Shown here one piece after another: positions 23,617-31,733 of a stretch of DNA of 33,904 bases; positions within the stretch are counted from its first letter, which is position 1, and each line of letters opens with the position of its first letter. The notes under the pieces are model-generated. The model worked only from the letters and a program-made list of their open reading frames with translations. It made no database searches and was not told the origin of the DNA. The position numbers and the translations under genes were made by a program. Source of the stretch: Acetobacter sp. (lineage in GTDB: Bacteria > Pseudomonadota > Alphaproteobacteria > Acetobacterales > Acetobacteraceae). The stretch is taken from NCBI GenBank assembly GCA_012517935.1, contig JAAYUA010000069.1:1-33904 (forward strand). Direction: 5' to 3'.

Positions 23617-23893
23617 AACTATTTTTTCGACTGATCTGGAAAGTTTTTCAAGGGAAAGGGATAATGCGGTCGTTGCATGGTCATTGCATATGGGAGCTTT
23701 GCCAGTTTCGGAGCCGCTGAAGATGGAGAAGAAGGAGAAAAAATCTGAAATAAAGCAGGACAACATGAAAAAAGCAGATGTCGCTTTTGAATTGTGGCTC
23801 AAAAAAGGATTGCATCAGCTTTTTGATGATGTGGCCAACGAACCAGTTCCACAGGAGCTGCTCGATCTGATCGAACGCGATCGGAACACATAA
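23576..23893 (+). CDS. nepR: Anti-sigma factor NepR
   Basis: The C-terminal 45 residues carry the NepR core that wraps around EcfG: VAFELWLKKGLHQLFDDVAN followed by EPVPQELLDLIERD. NepR proteins are usually 50-70 residues. The full frame here is 105 residues and overlaps the end of ecfG by 41 bases. Alternative starts are ATG 23603, ATG 23720 (MEKKEKK) and ATG 23765 (MKKADVAF, with AGGA four bases upstream), which would give 42-96 residues; which one is used is open. The residues before the core (KMEKKEKKSEIKQDNMKK) are highly charged. Position between ecfG and the kinase fits the stress-response locus. Confidence 0.9.
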   Translation: MGTLVETRHMPLSKTIFSTDLESFSRERDNAVVAWSLHMGALPVSEPLKMEKKEKKSEIKQDNMKKADVAFELWLKKGLHQLFDDVANEPVPQELLDLIERDRNT

Positions 23894-23999
23894 ACCGTGT
23901 CACGCCATTTTTTTACAGGTTGCAATCAGGTGAGCAGAAAAATCTCTGTCACCAGCACTGCTGCAATGTGGTTCTGATTTGGCACGAAGACCCCTGCAC

Positions 24000-25751
24000 A
24001 TGGTGTGGGCCCGGACGTGGCGTCGATATATCGATTCCGTTTCGTCCCGAATGGCTTTCATCGTTGTATGTTCAGTTTTTCCGGCTGTTGTTCTCTGTGC
24101 CGTCCTGTTGTGGGGACGGATAAATCAGCCGGATGGAGCAACGACACTCCGTCTGTCGGAAATTTCCTACTTCATCCAGATTCGACTTGAACGAGCTTCC
24201 GAGCGAGTCATAACCATTCTGGAAACACTGTCTGCGTTGGGGGAGGATGCGGGCTCATTGCAGAAAGATAAAATGATTGTCGAACGACTGACGGGCAATC
24301 ATTTTTGTTTTATCGGGCATGTTACAAAAGACAGGCATGTTGTTGAATATGCAGGTGGGAGTAGCTCTGACACGGATGCATCATTCCAGTGCAGTAAGGT
24401 CGCGCATAGCGTAAGCGCTTCTGCTTCCACGGAATTCATGTCTGCGGTTACAGAAAACCGGATTCCATATCTCGCTGTTTACGTTCCTGATCCAAAAGGG
24501 AAAAACGGCGTGACCGCAGGAGGCATGGTTGCGGTTTTGCCTCTTCAGGCCATTCTCCTGCCTTTTTTGTCTCCTGAATCTGCCACGGCTTCTGACGGGC
24601 AAATCAGGAAACAGGCCGAGGATTCCCGGGTTTGGCTTCTGCCCGATAAAGCTATTTCTGTCCCTCTGTGTCTGGAGTGCGGATGGCATGTTCCGGAAGC
24701 CGTTCATCGTCGGATATCTTCTGGCTGGAAGTCGAGTCAGAAACAGGGTGTTTCCTCGGCTTTCGAAGCAGACGGCTTTGGATGGCAAATTATATATGTT
24801 CCGAACGTCGGTGACCTTCTTATCGCTCGTCCCCTGATTTCCAAGAAAATTTCCGCAGGCTTTTTTGTCGGTCTGTGGATCCTTGCCGTTTTCACCATCA
24901 TGACCGGCGCCTTGGCCGGGGTTGTCATTGCCGCGCAATGGCTGGTGCTGCAACCCCTTCGGCGTCTGAGGGCTGCTACACGCATCTGGGCGAAAACCGG
25001 ATCTTTTTCCATCTCACGCAAGGGAATGCCCCTTGAATTCAGGCAGTTCTCGTGGGCTTTCCAGCTTGCGACGACAAGGCTCGTTCGACAGGATTTTGAA
25101 CTGCAGAAATCGTTGCTCAGACAGGCAGCGCTGCTGAACGAAGCGCATCATCGCGTCAAAAACAATCTCCAGATCATCACCTCACTGCTCAATCTTCAGA
25201 GTAATCGCATCCTGGACCCGGAGGCGCACAGAGAAGTTGTTCTTGCGCGAGATCGTGTGCAGGCTCTTTCAACCCTGCATCGTCATCTGCGTAGTGATGA
25301 GCAGATAGAGACCTTTCACGTCAGAATGTTCATTGTAGAGTTGGTGACGCAACTGATTGATGAAGGCGCGAAGGGGCGGATTGCTTTTCATGCGGATATT
25401 GTCGACCTGGAACTCTCCTTCGATCAGGCTGTTCCTCTTGCCCTGACTCTGGCCGAGATTGTGGCCAATTCGGTGAAGCAGGGATTTTCTGGCGATCGGA
25501 AGGGTTGGATCAGGGTTTCTTTTTCATCATGGAGGAAGCGTGCTCTTCTGGTGATTGAAGATAATGGTCTGGTGGCGATGAGTGGTGATGGCGCCAATGG
25601 ACGTGGACTTCAGACGAATCTTTTGCTGGGTCTGGCGCGCCAGATGGGGGCGACTTTCAAATGTGGCCCGGGGTCAGAAGGTGGATTGCGCTACGTTTTC
25701 GAAGGTATCGCCGTGTGGTCGCCTGTCAGCGTGGAGTTTTGCTCCGAATAG
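24000..25751 (+). CDS. Membrane sensor histidine kinase, HisKA_2 type (candidate PhyR kinase)
   Basis: A 583-residue kinase from ATG 24000 (TTG 23979 is an alternative). TM1 near the N-terminus (MAFIVVCSVFPAVVLCAVLL), a periplasmic sensor region of about 240 residues with several cysteines (HFCFIG, FQCSKV, VPLCLECGW), TM2 (SAGFFVGLWILAVFTIMTGA), a HAMP-like linker (LQPLRRLRAATRIWAKTGSF), then the HisKA_2 dimerisation domain with the phosphoacceptor motif HHRVKNN (His383/His384) and an ATPase domain with N-box EIVANSVKQ. The G1 box reads EDNGLVAMSGDG, lacking the second Gly of DxGxG, and G2 is GRGLQTNLLLGLARQM. Such kinases phosphorylate PhyR in other alphaproteobacteria (PhyK-like). Location next to nepR makes it the likely input of this locus. 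Confidence 0.88.
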   Translation: MVWARTWRRYIDSVSSRMAFIVVCSVFPAVVLCAVLLWGRINQPDGATTLRLSEISYFIQIRLERASERVITILETLSALGEDAGSLQKDKMIVERLTGNHFCFIGHVTKDRHVVEYAGGSSSDTDASFQCSKVAHSVSASASTEFMSAVTENRIPYLAVYVPDPKGKNGVTAGGMVAVLPLQAILLPFLSPESATASDGQIRKQAEDSRVWLLPDKAISVPLCLECGWHVPEAVHRRISSGWKSSQKQGVSSAFEADGFGWQIIYVPNVGDLLIARPLISKKISAGFFVGLWILAVFTIMTGALAGVVIAAQWLVLQPLRRLRAATRIWAKTGSFSISRKGMPLEFRQFSWAFQLATTRLVRQDFELQKSLLRQAALLNEAHHRVKNNLQIITSLLNLQSNRILDPEAHREVVLARDRVQALSTLHRHLRSDEQIETFHVRMFIVELVTQLIDEGAKGRIAFHADIVDLELSFDQAVPLALTLAEIVANSVKQGFSGDRKGWIRVSFSSWRKRALLVIEDNGLVAMSGDGANGRGLQTNLLLGLARQMGATFKCGPGSEGGLRYVFEGIAVWSPVSVEFCSE

Positions 25752-25788
25752 GCATGTTATCTGTTTCATGCATTGCTCGGTTCTGCTC

Positions 25789-25814
25789 AAGCAGGCATGT
25801 AGTGCCTGTTTCAG
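25789..25814 (+). terminator. Possible terminator after the kinase gene
   Basis: AAGCAGGCA (25789-25797) pairs with TGCCTGTTT (25803-25811), one G-U pair, 5-base loop. The T-run is only the TTT that also forms the stem base, so the hairpin may be a terminator or just a structure upstream of cydD. Confidence 0.35.
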
Positions 25815-25841
25815 ATCACAGCTTCGGGCTATAGGGCTCCC

Positions 25842-27581
25842 ATGAGCAAAGACAAGGCGGCATTGCGTTCCTGGACGAAGGCGCAGATAAAAATCGGACG
25901 GCGTGCAGCTGGCCCCGTAATTGTGCTTTCGGTTTTGTCCGCACTTTCCGGAGCGGGACAAATGTGGTGCATGGCCAGAGTGCTGGCACCCATCCTGCTT
26001 TCTTCAGTCACCGATGCTGTTTCTGATACCGGCGGTCTTCCGAGTTTTATTGCCGGTTTTGGACTGTTCTCCCTGTTGCGGATCGCAACCTCCGCAGGTG
26101 CAGATATGCTGGCGGCGCAGGCGGGTGATCGTGCCCGGAGACGCCTTCGGACAGATATCCTCCACCGCGTTTCCCATCATGGGCCGTCTTTACTCAGACG
26201 TATGCATAGTGGCGCATTGACGACCTTGATCGTCGATCGGGTTGAAGCTGCGGACGGTTTTTTTGCGCGATTTATTCCGGCTTCAACTCTCTGGCTGCTG
26301 ATCCCAGCCATTCTTCTTGTTCCGATCGCGTTGTTGCAGGGACACAGCGCTTTCATTCTGCTGTGTTGTGGGCTGAGTGTTCCCGTCTGTCAGGCCGTTT
26401 TCGGGATCGGGGCTGCTGTTGCGTCCAGAAATCAGTTTCTGGCGATGACACGTTTGCAGGCGCGCTTTCTCGATCGTATTCGCGGCATTGCCACTATCGT
26501 TTTATCCGGTCGCGCCGAGGATGAAGCCAAAAAGCTGGAGCAGGCGGCATCGGATCTGCGTCAACGCACGATGAAAGTGTTGCGGGTCGCTTTCCTTTCT
26601 TCTGCTTCCATTGATTGCGCGATGGTGGTGGCGCTGATTCTGGTGGCAGTGACAGATGGACGTCTTGCTCTGCATATGAATGCAGAATTGCAGGCCCATT
26701 CAATTTCATCGGTCGAATTTCTGACGTTCGCAACCAGCGCACTCTTTGTTCTGCTGATGGTGCCAGAGTTCTTCGCTCCGTTCCGCAGTCTTGCGCTTGT
26801 TTATCAGGAGCGGGCGCATGCTCAGGGTTTGGCAGCCGCGATGCTGGAGTTGCCTGAACTGCCCGTTCAGGAACATTCCGGACATTCCATGACGGCTGGT
26901 AACGGAGGCGTTTCCGTTGCGTTTGAGCATGTTGGTTTTACCTGGGACCCCGCACGCGGTCAGGTGCTTCACGATGTCAGTTTTTCTGTTCCGGCAGGGG
27001 GTTCCGTTATTCTTTCGGGAGTATCGGGATCTGGTAAATCGACCATCATGGAGTTGCTCCTGAATTTCGTACAGCCTGAATGTGGGCGGATTGCGATCGG
27101 GGGAACGGATCTGCAGGAACTGGATCCGGACAGTTGGACGGGCATGGTTTCATGGATCGGACAGAGACCGACCCTGTTTGCCGGAACCCTGCGGCAGAAT
27201 ATTTTGTTCGCGCATCCGACTGCGACGGAAAAGCAGTTGATGGAGGCCGTGCAGGCCGCTTCTATCGATAAATTTTTATCCGTCCTGCCTCAGGGGCTTG
27301 ATACATTGATCGGGGAGGGCGGGTTCGGTCTCTCCGGCGGGCAGGCTCAACGTGTGGCGATCGCGCGTGCATGGCTCAAGAATGCTCCGCTACTGCTTCT
27401 GGATGAGCCGACAGCGCATCTGGATCCGGAAACGGAATCCGAAATATTTGAGAGTTTGAGCCGTCTTGCGGAGCATCGCACGCTCATTATGGCGACACAT
27501 TCGATGACGACACAGCGAATCAGAGGACAACGCATAGAGCTGTCGAACGGACGGGTGCAGGCCCATCGGGGGGCAGCATGA
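25842..27581 (+). CDS. cydD: Thiol reductant ABC exporter subunit CydD
   Basis: Half of the heterodimeric CydDC exporter, which moves cysteine and glutathione to the periplasm and is needed to assemble cytochrome bd-type oxidases. 579 residues: a six-helix transmembrane domain (about 20-330, for example GPVIVLSVLSALSGAGQMWC and SVEFLTFATSALFVLLMVPE) and an ABC ATPase domain with Walker A SGVSGSGKST, signature LSGGQAQRVAIARA and Walker B LLLLDEPTAHLDPETE. Conserved CydD piece: VPEFFAPFRSLALVYQERAH. Its stop overlaps the start of cydC (ATGA). The oxidase genes themselves are not in the window. Confidence 0.93.
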   Translation: MSKDKAALRSWTKAQIKIGRRAAGPVIVLSVLSALSGAGQMWCMARVLAPILLSSVTDAVSDTGGLPSFIAGFGLFSLLRIATSAGADMLAAQAGDRARRRLRTDILHRVSHHGPSLLRRMHSGALTTLIVDRVEAADGFFARFIPASTLWLLIPAILLVPIALLQGHSAFILLCCGLSVPVCQAVFGIGAAVASRNQFLAMTRLQARFLDRIRGIATIVLSGRAEDEAKKLEQAASDLRQRTMKVLRVAFLSSASIDCAMVVALILVAVTDGRLALHMNAELQAHSISSVEFLTFATSALFVLLMVPEFFAPFRSLALVYQERAHAQGLAAAMLELPELPVQEHSGHSMTAGNGGVSVAFEHVGFTWDPARGQVLHDVSFSVPAGGSVILSGVSGSGKSTIMELLLNFVQPECGRIAIGGTDLQELDPDSWTGMVSWIGQRPTLFAGTLRQNILFAHPTATEKQLMEAVQAASIDKFLSVLPQGLDTLIGEGGFGLSGGQAQRVAIARAWLKNAPLLLLDEPTAHLDPETESEIFESLSRLAEHRTLIMATHSMTTQRIRGQRIELSNGRVQAHRGAA

Positions 27582-29278
27582 GCATGAACCGGATTGAGAC
27601 GGATCACCCGTTGACAGACCGTCAGGCAATCGGCCGCATTCTTCTGGTCTGGAGGAAGCGTGCTCCTGCTTTGATGTTCGGTGTTCTCTTGGCTGTTGTA
27701 GCGCTTTTATGCGGTCTGGCCCTGATGAGAGGCGCCGGTTTGCGGCTCGCCGGGGCGACTGTCGGGCTCGTCGTTGCAGGTTCTTCTGTCTTGGGAGTGC
27801 TCGGTGGCCTGAGAGTGTTTTTCCGTTATGCCGAGCGCCTGTTTGCGCATGGGGCCATGTTTCGTGCACTTGCGGATCTCAGGGTCTGGTTCTTCCGGCG
27901 ATTGGCCAAAGGCTCAGCTGCGGGACTTGGATTCCGACGTTCAGGGGAGCTGTTGTCACGCCTTGTAAGTGATGTGGAAGCGCTGGACGGACTCTATCTG
28001 CGTGTTCTTCTGCCTGTTGTGTCTGCCTGCATCGTCCTTCCCGTTCTGTTTTTTGCTCTGGCGAAATATTCCGTTCTGGTCGCGGGTGGTGTTGCTGTCC
28101 TGTTTGTGTTTGCAGCCTTCATATTCCCAGCGATGGCGATGAAAATCAGCCAGCGCGATGGCGGTGAACAACTGCGTGCGCTTGCTGCCCTGCGGGTGGC
28201 GGTCCTCGACATGACCAGCGGCATTCGTGAAATTCGCGCTTTTGGAGCGGGGCATCGCGTTGTTGAAGATATTCGGACTGTCGATGATCAGCTGTTGATG
28301 GCTCAGTCACGTCTGATGCGTCGTTCGGTGATTGCTGGAGCCTTGTCGCAGTTATGTGGCTGTCTTGCGGTCCTCTTACTGCTTTGTGCAGTGGTCTGGG
28401 GCAGATCCATCCATATGTCTCCGGTTGTCGCTGTTGGTCTCGTTTTTCTTGTGATTGCCGGTTTTGAAAGTATTTCCGGCCTGACACGCGCCGGTGTTCT
28501 GGCCGGAACAATGGGGGCTGCAGCACGGCGGATTACAGCATCAGCCGGGCATGATGATCCGACTGGAAGTATGGCCAATGCAGTTGGGTATGAATCTGCG
28601 CCTCCACAAGGTTTCGATGTTTGTTTTGAGGATGTCGGATTTCGTTGGACCCGGAATGGACCGGTAGTCCTGAAAGGCATTTCTTTTGAAATTCCTGCGG
28701 GAGCCCATGTTGTTCTTCTGGGAGAGTCCGGTGCGGGAAAATCAAGCTGTGCTGGATTGTTGTTAAGAGTCGCGTCTCCGGAAAGCGGGCGTATCCTGCT
28801 TGGTGGTGTTGATATTTCGTCACTGCCAGAGACGATTGTAAGACAGAAGATCGCATGGTTGTCGCAGGCGACGCATCTCTTTGATGATACGATCAGAGCA
28901 AATCTTCTGCTGGGCCGTCCGGATGCTGATGAAGCTGCGCTCTGGAAAGCGCTGGATGATGCTGCGGTGGGTGATGTTGTTCGCGAATTGCCTGAAGGAC
29001 TTGATACATGGCTGGGTGAAGGGGGAGTGCGGGTTTCAGGTGGGCAGGGACGTCGTATTGCTCTTGCCCGGACGCTTCTGTCAGAGGCTCCGGTTCTGAT
29101 CCTTGATGAACCGGCGACAGGTCTTGATTCCGAAACCGAGCAGGATTTCCTTCGGACGCTGAATAATATTTCCGGCAAGAGAACAGTGATTCTGATTGCA
29201 CACCGTCTGACAGGGGTTGAAACGCCTGATTATGTCTGGAGAATTTCAAACGGACAGGCTGAGTCAGTATCACAATGA
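27578..29278 (+). CDS. cydC: Thiol reductant ABC exporter subunit CydC
   Basis: Second half of the CydDC exporter, 566 residues, overlapping cydD by four bases. The membrane domain starts near residue 30 (ALMFGVLLAVVALLCGLALM) and contains the CydC-type segment LRVFFRYAERLFAHGAMFRA and SRLVSDVEALDGLYLRVLLP. ATPase domain: Walker A GESGAGKSS, LSQATHLFDDTIRANLLLG as the Q-loop region, signature VSGGQGRRIALART (LSGGQ replaced by VSGGQ) and Walker B VLILDEPATGLD, then the H-loop IAHRLTG. Two hairpins follow the stop. Confidence 0.93.
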   Translation: MSMNRIETDHPLTDRQAIGRILLVWRKRAPALMFGVLLAVVALLCGLALMRGAGLRLAGATVGLVVAGSSVLGVLGGLRVFFRYAERLFAHGAMFRALADLRVWFFRRLAKGSAAGLGFRRSGELLSRLVSDVEALDGLYLRVLLPVVSACIVLPVLFFALAKYSVLVAGGVAVLFVFAAFIFPAMAMKISQRDGGEQLRALAALRVAVLDMTSGIREIRAFGAGHRVVEDIRTVDDQLLMAQSRLMRRSVIAGALSQLCGCLAVLLLLCAVVWGRSIHMSPVVAVGLVFLVIAGFESISGLTRAGVLAGTMGAAARRITASAGHDDPTGSMANAVGYESAPPQGFDVCFEDVGFRWTRNGPVVLKGISFEIPAGAHVVLLGESGAGKSSCAGLLLRVASPESGRILLGGVDISSLPETIVRQKIAWLSQATHLFDDTIRANLLLGRPDADEAALWKALDDAAVGDVVRELPEGLDTWLGEGGVRVSGGQGRRIALARTLLSEAPVLILDEPATGLDSETEQDFLRTLNNISGKRTVILIAHRLTGVETPDYVWRISNGQAESVSQ

Positions 29279-29336
29279 AAACAGAAGATGTGTTTTCATT
29301 GTCCAGAACAGGTGAGGTGTATTAAACCTGTTTGAA
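29276..29336 (+). terminator. Two hairpins at the end of cydC (candidate terminator)
   Basis: TGAAAACA (29276-29283) pairs perfectly with TGTTTTCA (29291-29298), overlapping the cydC stop; AACAGGT (29307-29313) pairs with ACCTGTT (29326-29332). Neither has a long T-tract (TTGTCC; TGAATT), so termination is plausible but not assured. Confidence 0.4.
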
Positions 29337-29383
29337 TTGAGTGATGCGAGCAAGACATCATAAATAAATCGGGAGAATGTATG

Positions 29384-29758
29384 ATGCGCCGTTTGTTGCC
29401 GATCGTGATTCTGTCACTGCTGGCGGGGTGTGCAAACGTTCCGGCCCGAAAATATGTCGTGTTTTTCTCGCCCAATTCGGCGATACTTGATGAAGCAGCA
29501 CAGAATGTTGTGACAGAAGCAGCGCAGATTGCTGAACGCTATCCCGCCGGAATTCTGAAGATCGAAGGCTATGCTGCTGCTGGCAAGGATCTTTCTGCGG
29601 ATGAACTTCTGGCGATCGACCGCACGAAAGTGGTTTCGAAACAGCTTGTCTCCGACGGTGTAGCTGAAAACAGACTCCGTCAGCAGCCACGTCCAACGAC
29701 GGGAGAAGACAAATCGGTAGCAGCCCGCCGCGTGGAGATAGAATTTGTCGCGCCCTGA
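29384..29758 (+). CDS. OmpA-like lipoprotein with altered peptidoglycan-binding motif
   Basis: A 124-residue lipoprotein: basic start, hydrophobic core (LLPIVILSLL) and lipobox LAGC with acylated Cys16. The rest is one short OmpA-like domain: VVFFSPNSAILDEAAQNVVT, LKIEGYAAAG, and DLSADELLAIDRTKVVSKQL, ending ARRVEIEFV. In OmpA/Pal domains the conserved GHTDxxG Asp and a following Arg bind diaminopimelate; here GHTD is replaced by GYAA, so the Asp is missing while the Arg (DRTKVV) remains. Binding to peptidoglycan may therefore be weak or different. ATG 29381 and 29384 are adjacent; GGGAGA upstream is better spaced for the second. The gene lies between cydC and recQ without an obvious link to either. 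Confidence 0.75.
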   Translation: MRRLLPIVILSLLAGCANVPARKYVVFFSPNSAILDEAAQNVVTEAAQIAERYPAGILKIEGYAAAGKDLSADELLAIDRTKVVSKQLVSDGVAENRLRQQPRPTTGEDKSVAARRVEIEFVAP

Positions 29759-29783
29759 TTTTCCTGGCTGACATGATTGCCAT

Positions 29784-31682
29784 ATGATGGAAGATGAAAT
29801 CTCGGTTCTGTCCCCCGCTGTTTCTTTGAAACAGGAGGGGCGGGACCGTTTTGCCAATCGTGACCCTCTCGATGTTCTTCGGGAAGTGTTCGGGTTCACA
29901 GATTTTCGTGGATTGCAGGAGCAGGCTGTCTCCCGTGTGATGGACGGGCTGGATACGCTTGTTCTGATGCCGACAGGTGGTGGCAAAAGCCTGTGTTATC
30001 AATTGCCCGGTCTTTGCCGTCCGGGAATGGCTCTTGTGATCTCTCCCCTGATTGCCCTGATGGATGATCAGGTCGCAGCCTTGCGGCAGTTGGGGTTGAA
30101 TGCTGCGGCTCTGCATTCGGAACTGGAGCGCGAGGAAAGTAGCCGGACCTGGTCAGATCTGGAAAACCGGAGGCTCGATTTCCTTTATGTTTCCCCGGAA
30201 CGCCTTCTGGTGCCGGGCATGCTGGAAAGGATTGCGCGCCGCGGCGTTTCCATCATCGCCATTGATGAAGCGCACTGCATTTCAGCGTGGGGGCACGAAT
30301 TCCGTCCGGAATATCGCGGTCTTGCCTGTCTTCCTGAATATCTGCCCGGCGTTCCCAGGATTGCGTTGACCGCAACCGCGGATAAACGGACGCGTCAGGA
30401 TATTCTTGCAGCTCTGGGCATGCCGGAAGCGAAGGTCCTGACGGCCAGCTTCCATCGACCCAATCTTGTCATCTCAGCATTGCCGCGTGGAGGAGAAACC
30501 AAACAGCTTCTGTCTGCGCTGGAGCCGCATGAAGGTGAAGCCTGTATCGTTTATTGTGGCAGTCGGGCCCGGACTGAGAGAATAGCCGCATCCCTGCGGC
30601 TCAAGGGATGGCCTGCGCTGGCCTATCATGCCGCTTTGTCACCTTTGGAAAAGCGGGCTGCCCTGATCCGTTTTCGGTCCGGTGAGCCCGTGGTGATCGT
30701 AGCGACAATTGCTTTCGGGATGGGCATTGACCGTCCCGATGTTCGTGCGGTCATTCATCTGGATATGCCGTCCTCTCCGGAAGCCTATTATCAGCAGATC
30801 GGACGGGCCGGTCGGGATGGTTTGAAATCGGATACTTTGTTGCTTTATGGCGGCGAAGACATGGTTCGTGCTCGTTACTGGCTGGATCAGTCGATGGCAC
30901 CAGACAGCGAAAAACGGATCATGCGCGGGCGTCTGGAGGCAATGATCGCGCTGACTGAAACAACAGGATGCAGGACACATGCCCTGCTTGAATGTTTTGG
31001 TGAAACGCTGCCCGAGCCTTGCGGGCATTGTGATAACTGCCGTTCTCCCGTGGCAACATTTGATGGCACGGAAGCTGCCAGAATGTTCCTTTCCGCTGTC
31101 TATCGAACTGGGCAGCGTTTTGGCGTGACACATGTCGTGGGCGTATTACGTGGGCGAGGGGGCGAACCCATGACACGTCATGGTCATGACAAGCTTTCCG
31201 TCTGGGGAATTGGCAAGGACCGAAGCGACACGTTCTGGCGGAGTGTTTCGCGGCAACTGATCGCACGTGGCGCAGTGCGTATGCTGGATGAGCATGGCGG
31301 CCTTGCTCTGGACGAAAAACGCTCTCGCCCGATTTTGCGTGGTGAGGAACAGGTCCGGCTGAGGGAGGATCCTCTGGCGGAGGGAACAGTCAATGCTGGC
31401 CGACAGTCCCGAGCGGCGGCTGATCGTGACGCACTCATGGAGGATATGCCAGAGGATGCCCGTGTTCGTTTTGTAGCCCTGAAAGAATGGCGACGGAACG
31501 AAGCGAAGGAGCAGGAGATTCCGCCCTACATCATCTTCCACGATGCCGTACTGCATGACGTCGCCCTGTATTGCCCGGACACTCTCGCTGCTCTGGGGGG
31601 AATTCGCGGTGTGGGTGCCTCCAAGCTCGAACGTTATGGCGCATCTGTTCTTGATGTTCTCAAGGCTGTTCGTTTTGCCTGA
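29784..31682 (+). CDS. recQ: ATP-dependent DNA helicase RecQ
   Basis: A 3'-5' superfamily-2 helicase for recombination and replication-fork repair. 632 residues. Helicase motifs: FRGLQEQAVSRVMDGLDTLV (motif 0/Q-region), Walker A TGGGKS (64-69), SPLIALMDDQV, DEAHCISAWGHEFRPEYRGL (motif II and the aromatic-rich loop), ALTATA, IVYCGSR, VATIAFGMGIDRPDVRAVIH and QQIGRAGRDG (motif VI). The zinc site is CRTHALLECFGE with CGHCDNC. A winged-helix region follows and a C-terminal HRDC domain ends the protein (VRFVALKEWRRNEAKEQEIP to ASVLDVLKAV). The start is ATG 29784, immediately followed by another ATG at 29787. Confidence 0.96.
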   Translation: MMEDEISVLSPAVSLKQEGRDRFANRDPLDVLREVFGFTDFRGLQEQAVSRVMDGLDTLVLMPTGGGKSLCYQLPGLCRPGMALVISPLIALMDDQVAALRQLGLNAAALHSELEREESSRTWSDLENRRLDFLYVSPERLLVPGMLERIARRGVSIIAIDEAHCISAWGHEFRPEYRGLACLPEYLPGVPRIALTATADKRTRQDILAALGMPEAKVLTASFHRPNLVISALPRGGETKQLLSALEPHEGEACIVYCGSRARTERIAASLRLKGWPALAYHAALSPLEKRAALIRFRSGEPVVIVATIAFGMGIDRPDVRAVIHLDMPSSPEAYYQQIGRAGRDGLKSDTLLLYGGEDMVRARYWLDQSMAPDSEKRIMRGRLEAMIALTETTGCRTHALLECFGETLPEPCGHCDNCRSPVATFDGTEAARMFLSAVYRTGQRFGVTHVVGVLRGRGGEPMTRHGHDKLSVWGIGKDRSDTFWRSVSRQLIARGAVRMLDEHGGLALDEKRSRPILRGEEQVRLREDPLAEGTVNAGRQSRAAADRDALMEDMPEDARVRFVALKEWRRNEAKEQEIPPYIIFHDAVLHDVALYCPDTLAALGGIRGVGASKLERYGASVLDVLKAVRFA

Positions 31683-31688
31683 ACCCTG

Positions 31689-31718
31689 CATTCCGGACGG
31701 ATGCAAAGGCCCGGAATG
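31689..31718. repeat. Inverted repeat between recQ and dnaE
   Basis: CATTCCGG (31689-31696) and CCGGAATG (31711-31718) form a perfect 8-bp stem, extendable by G-U pairs, with a 14-base loop. It fills the 51-base gap between the recQ stop and the dnaE start. No T-tract follows. It may be a regulator site or an RNA structure in the dnaE leader. Confidence 0.5.
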
Positions 31719-31733
31719 TGCTAGACAGCCCGC

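Noticed and set aside
28303..29178. 291-codon open frame antisense to cydC
   Set aside because: Shadow of a well-supported ABC transporter gene; Arg/Ser/Pro-rich composition and no motif.
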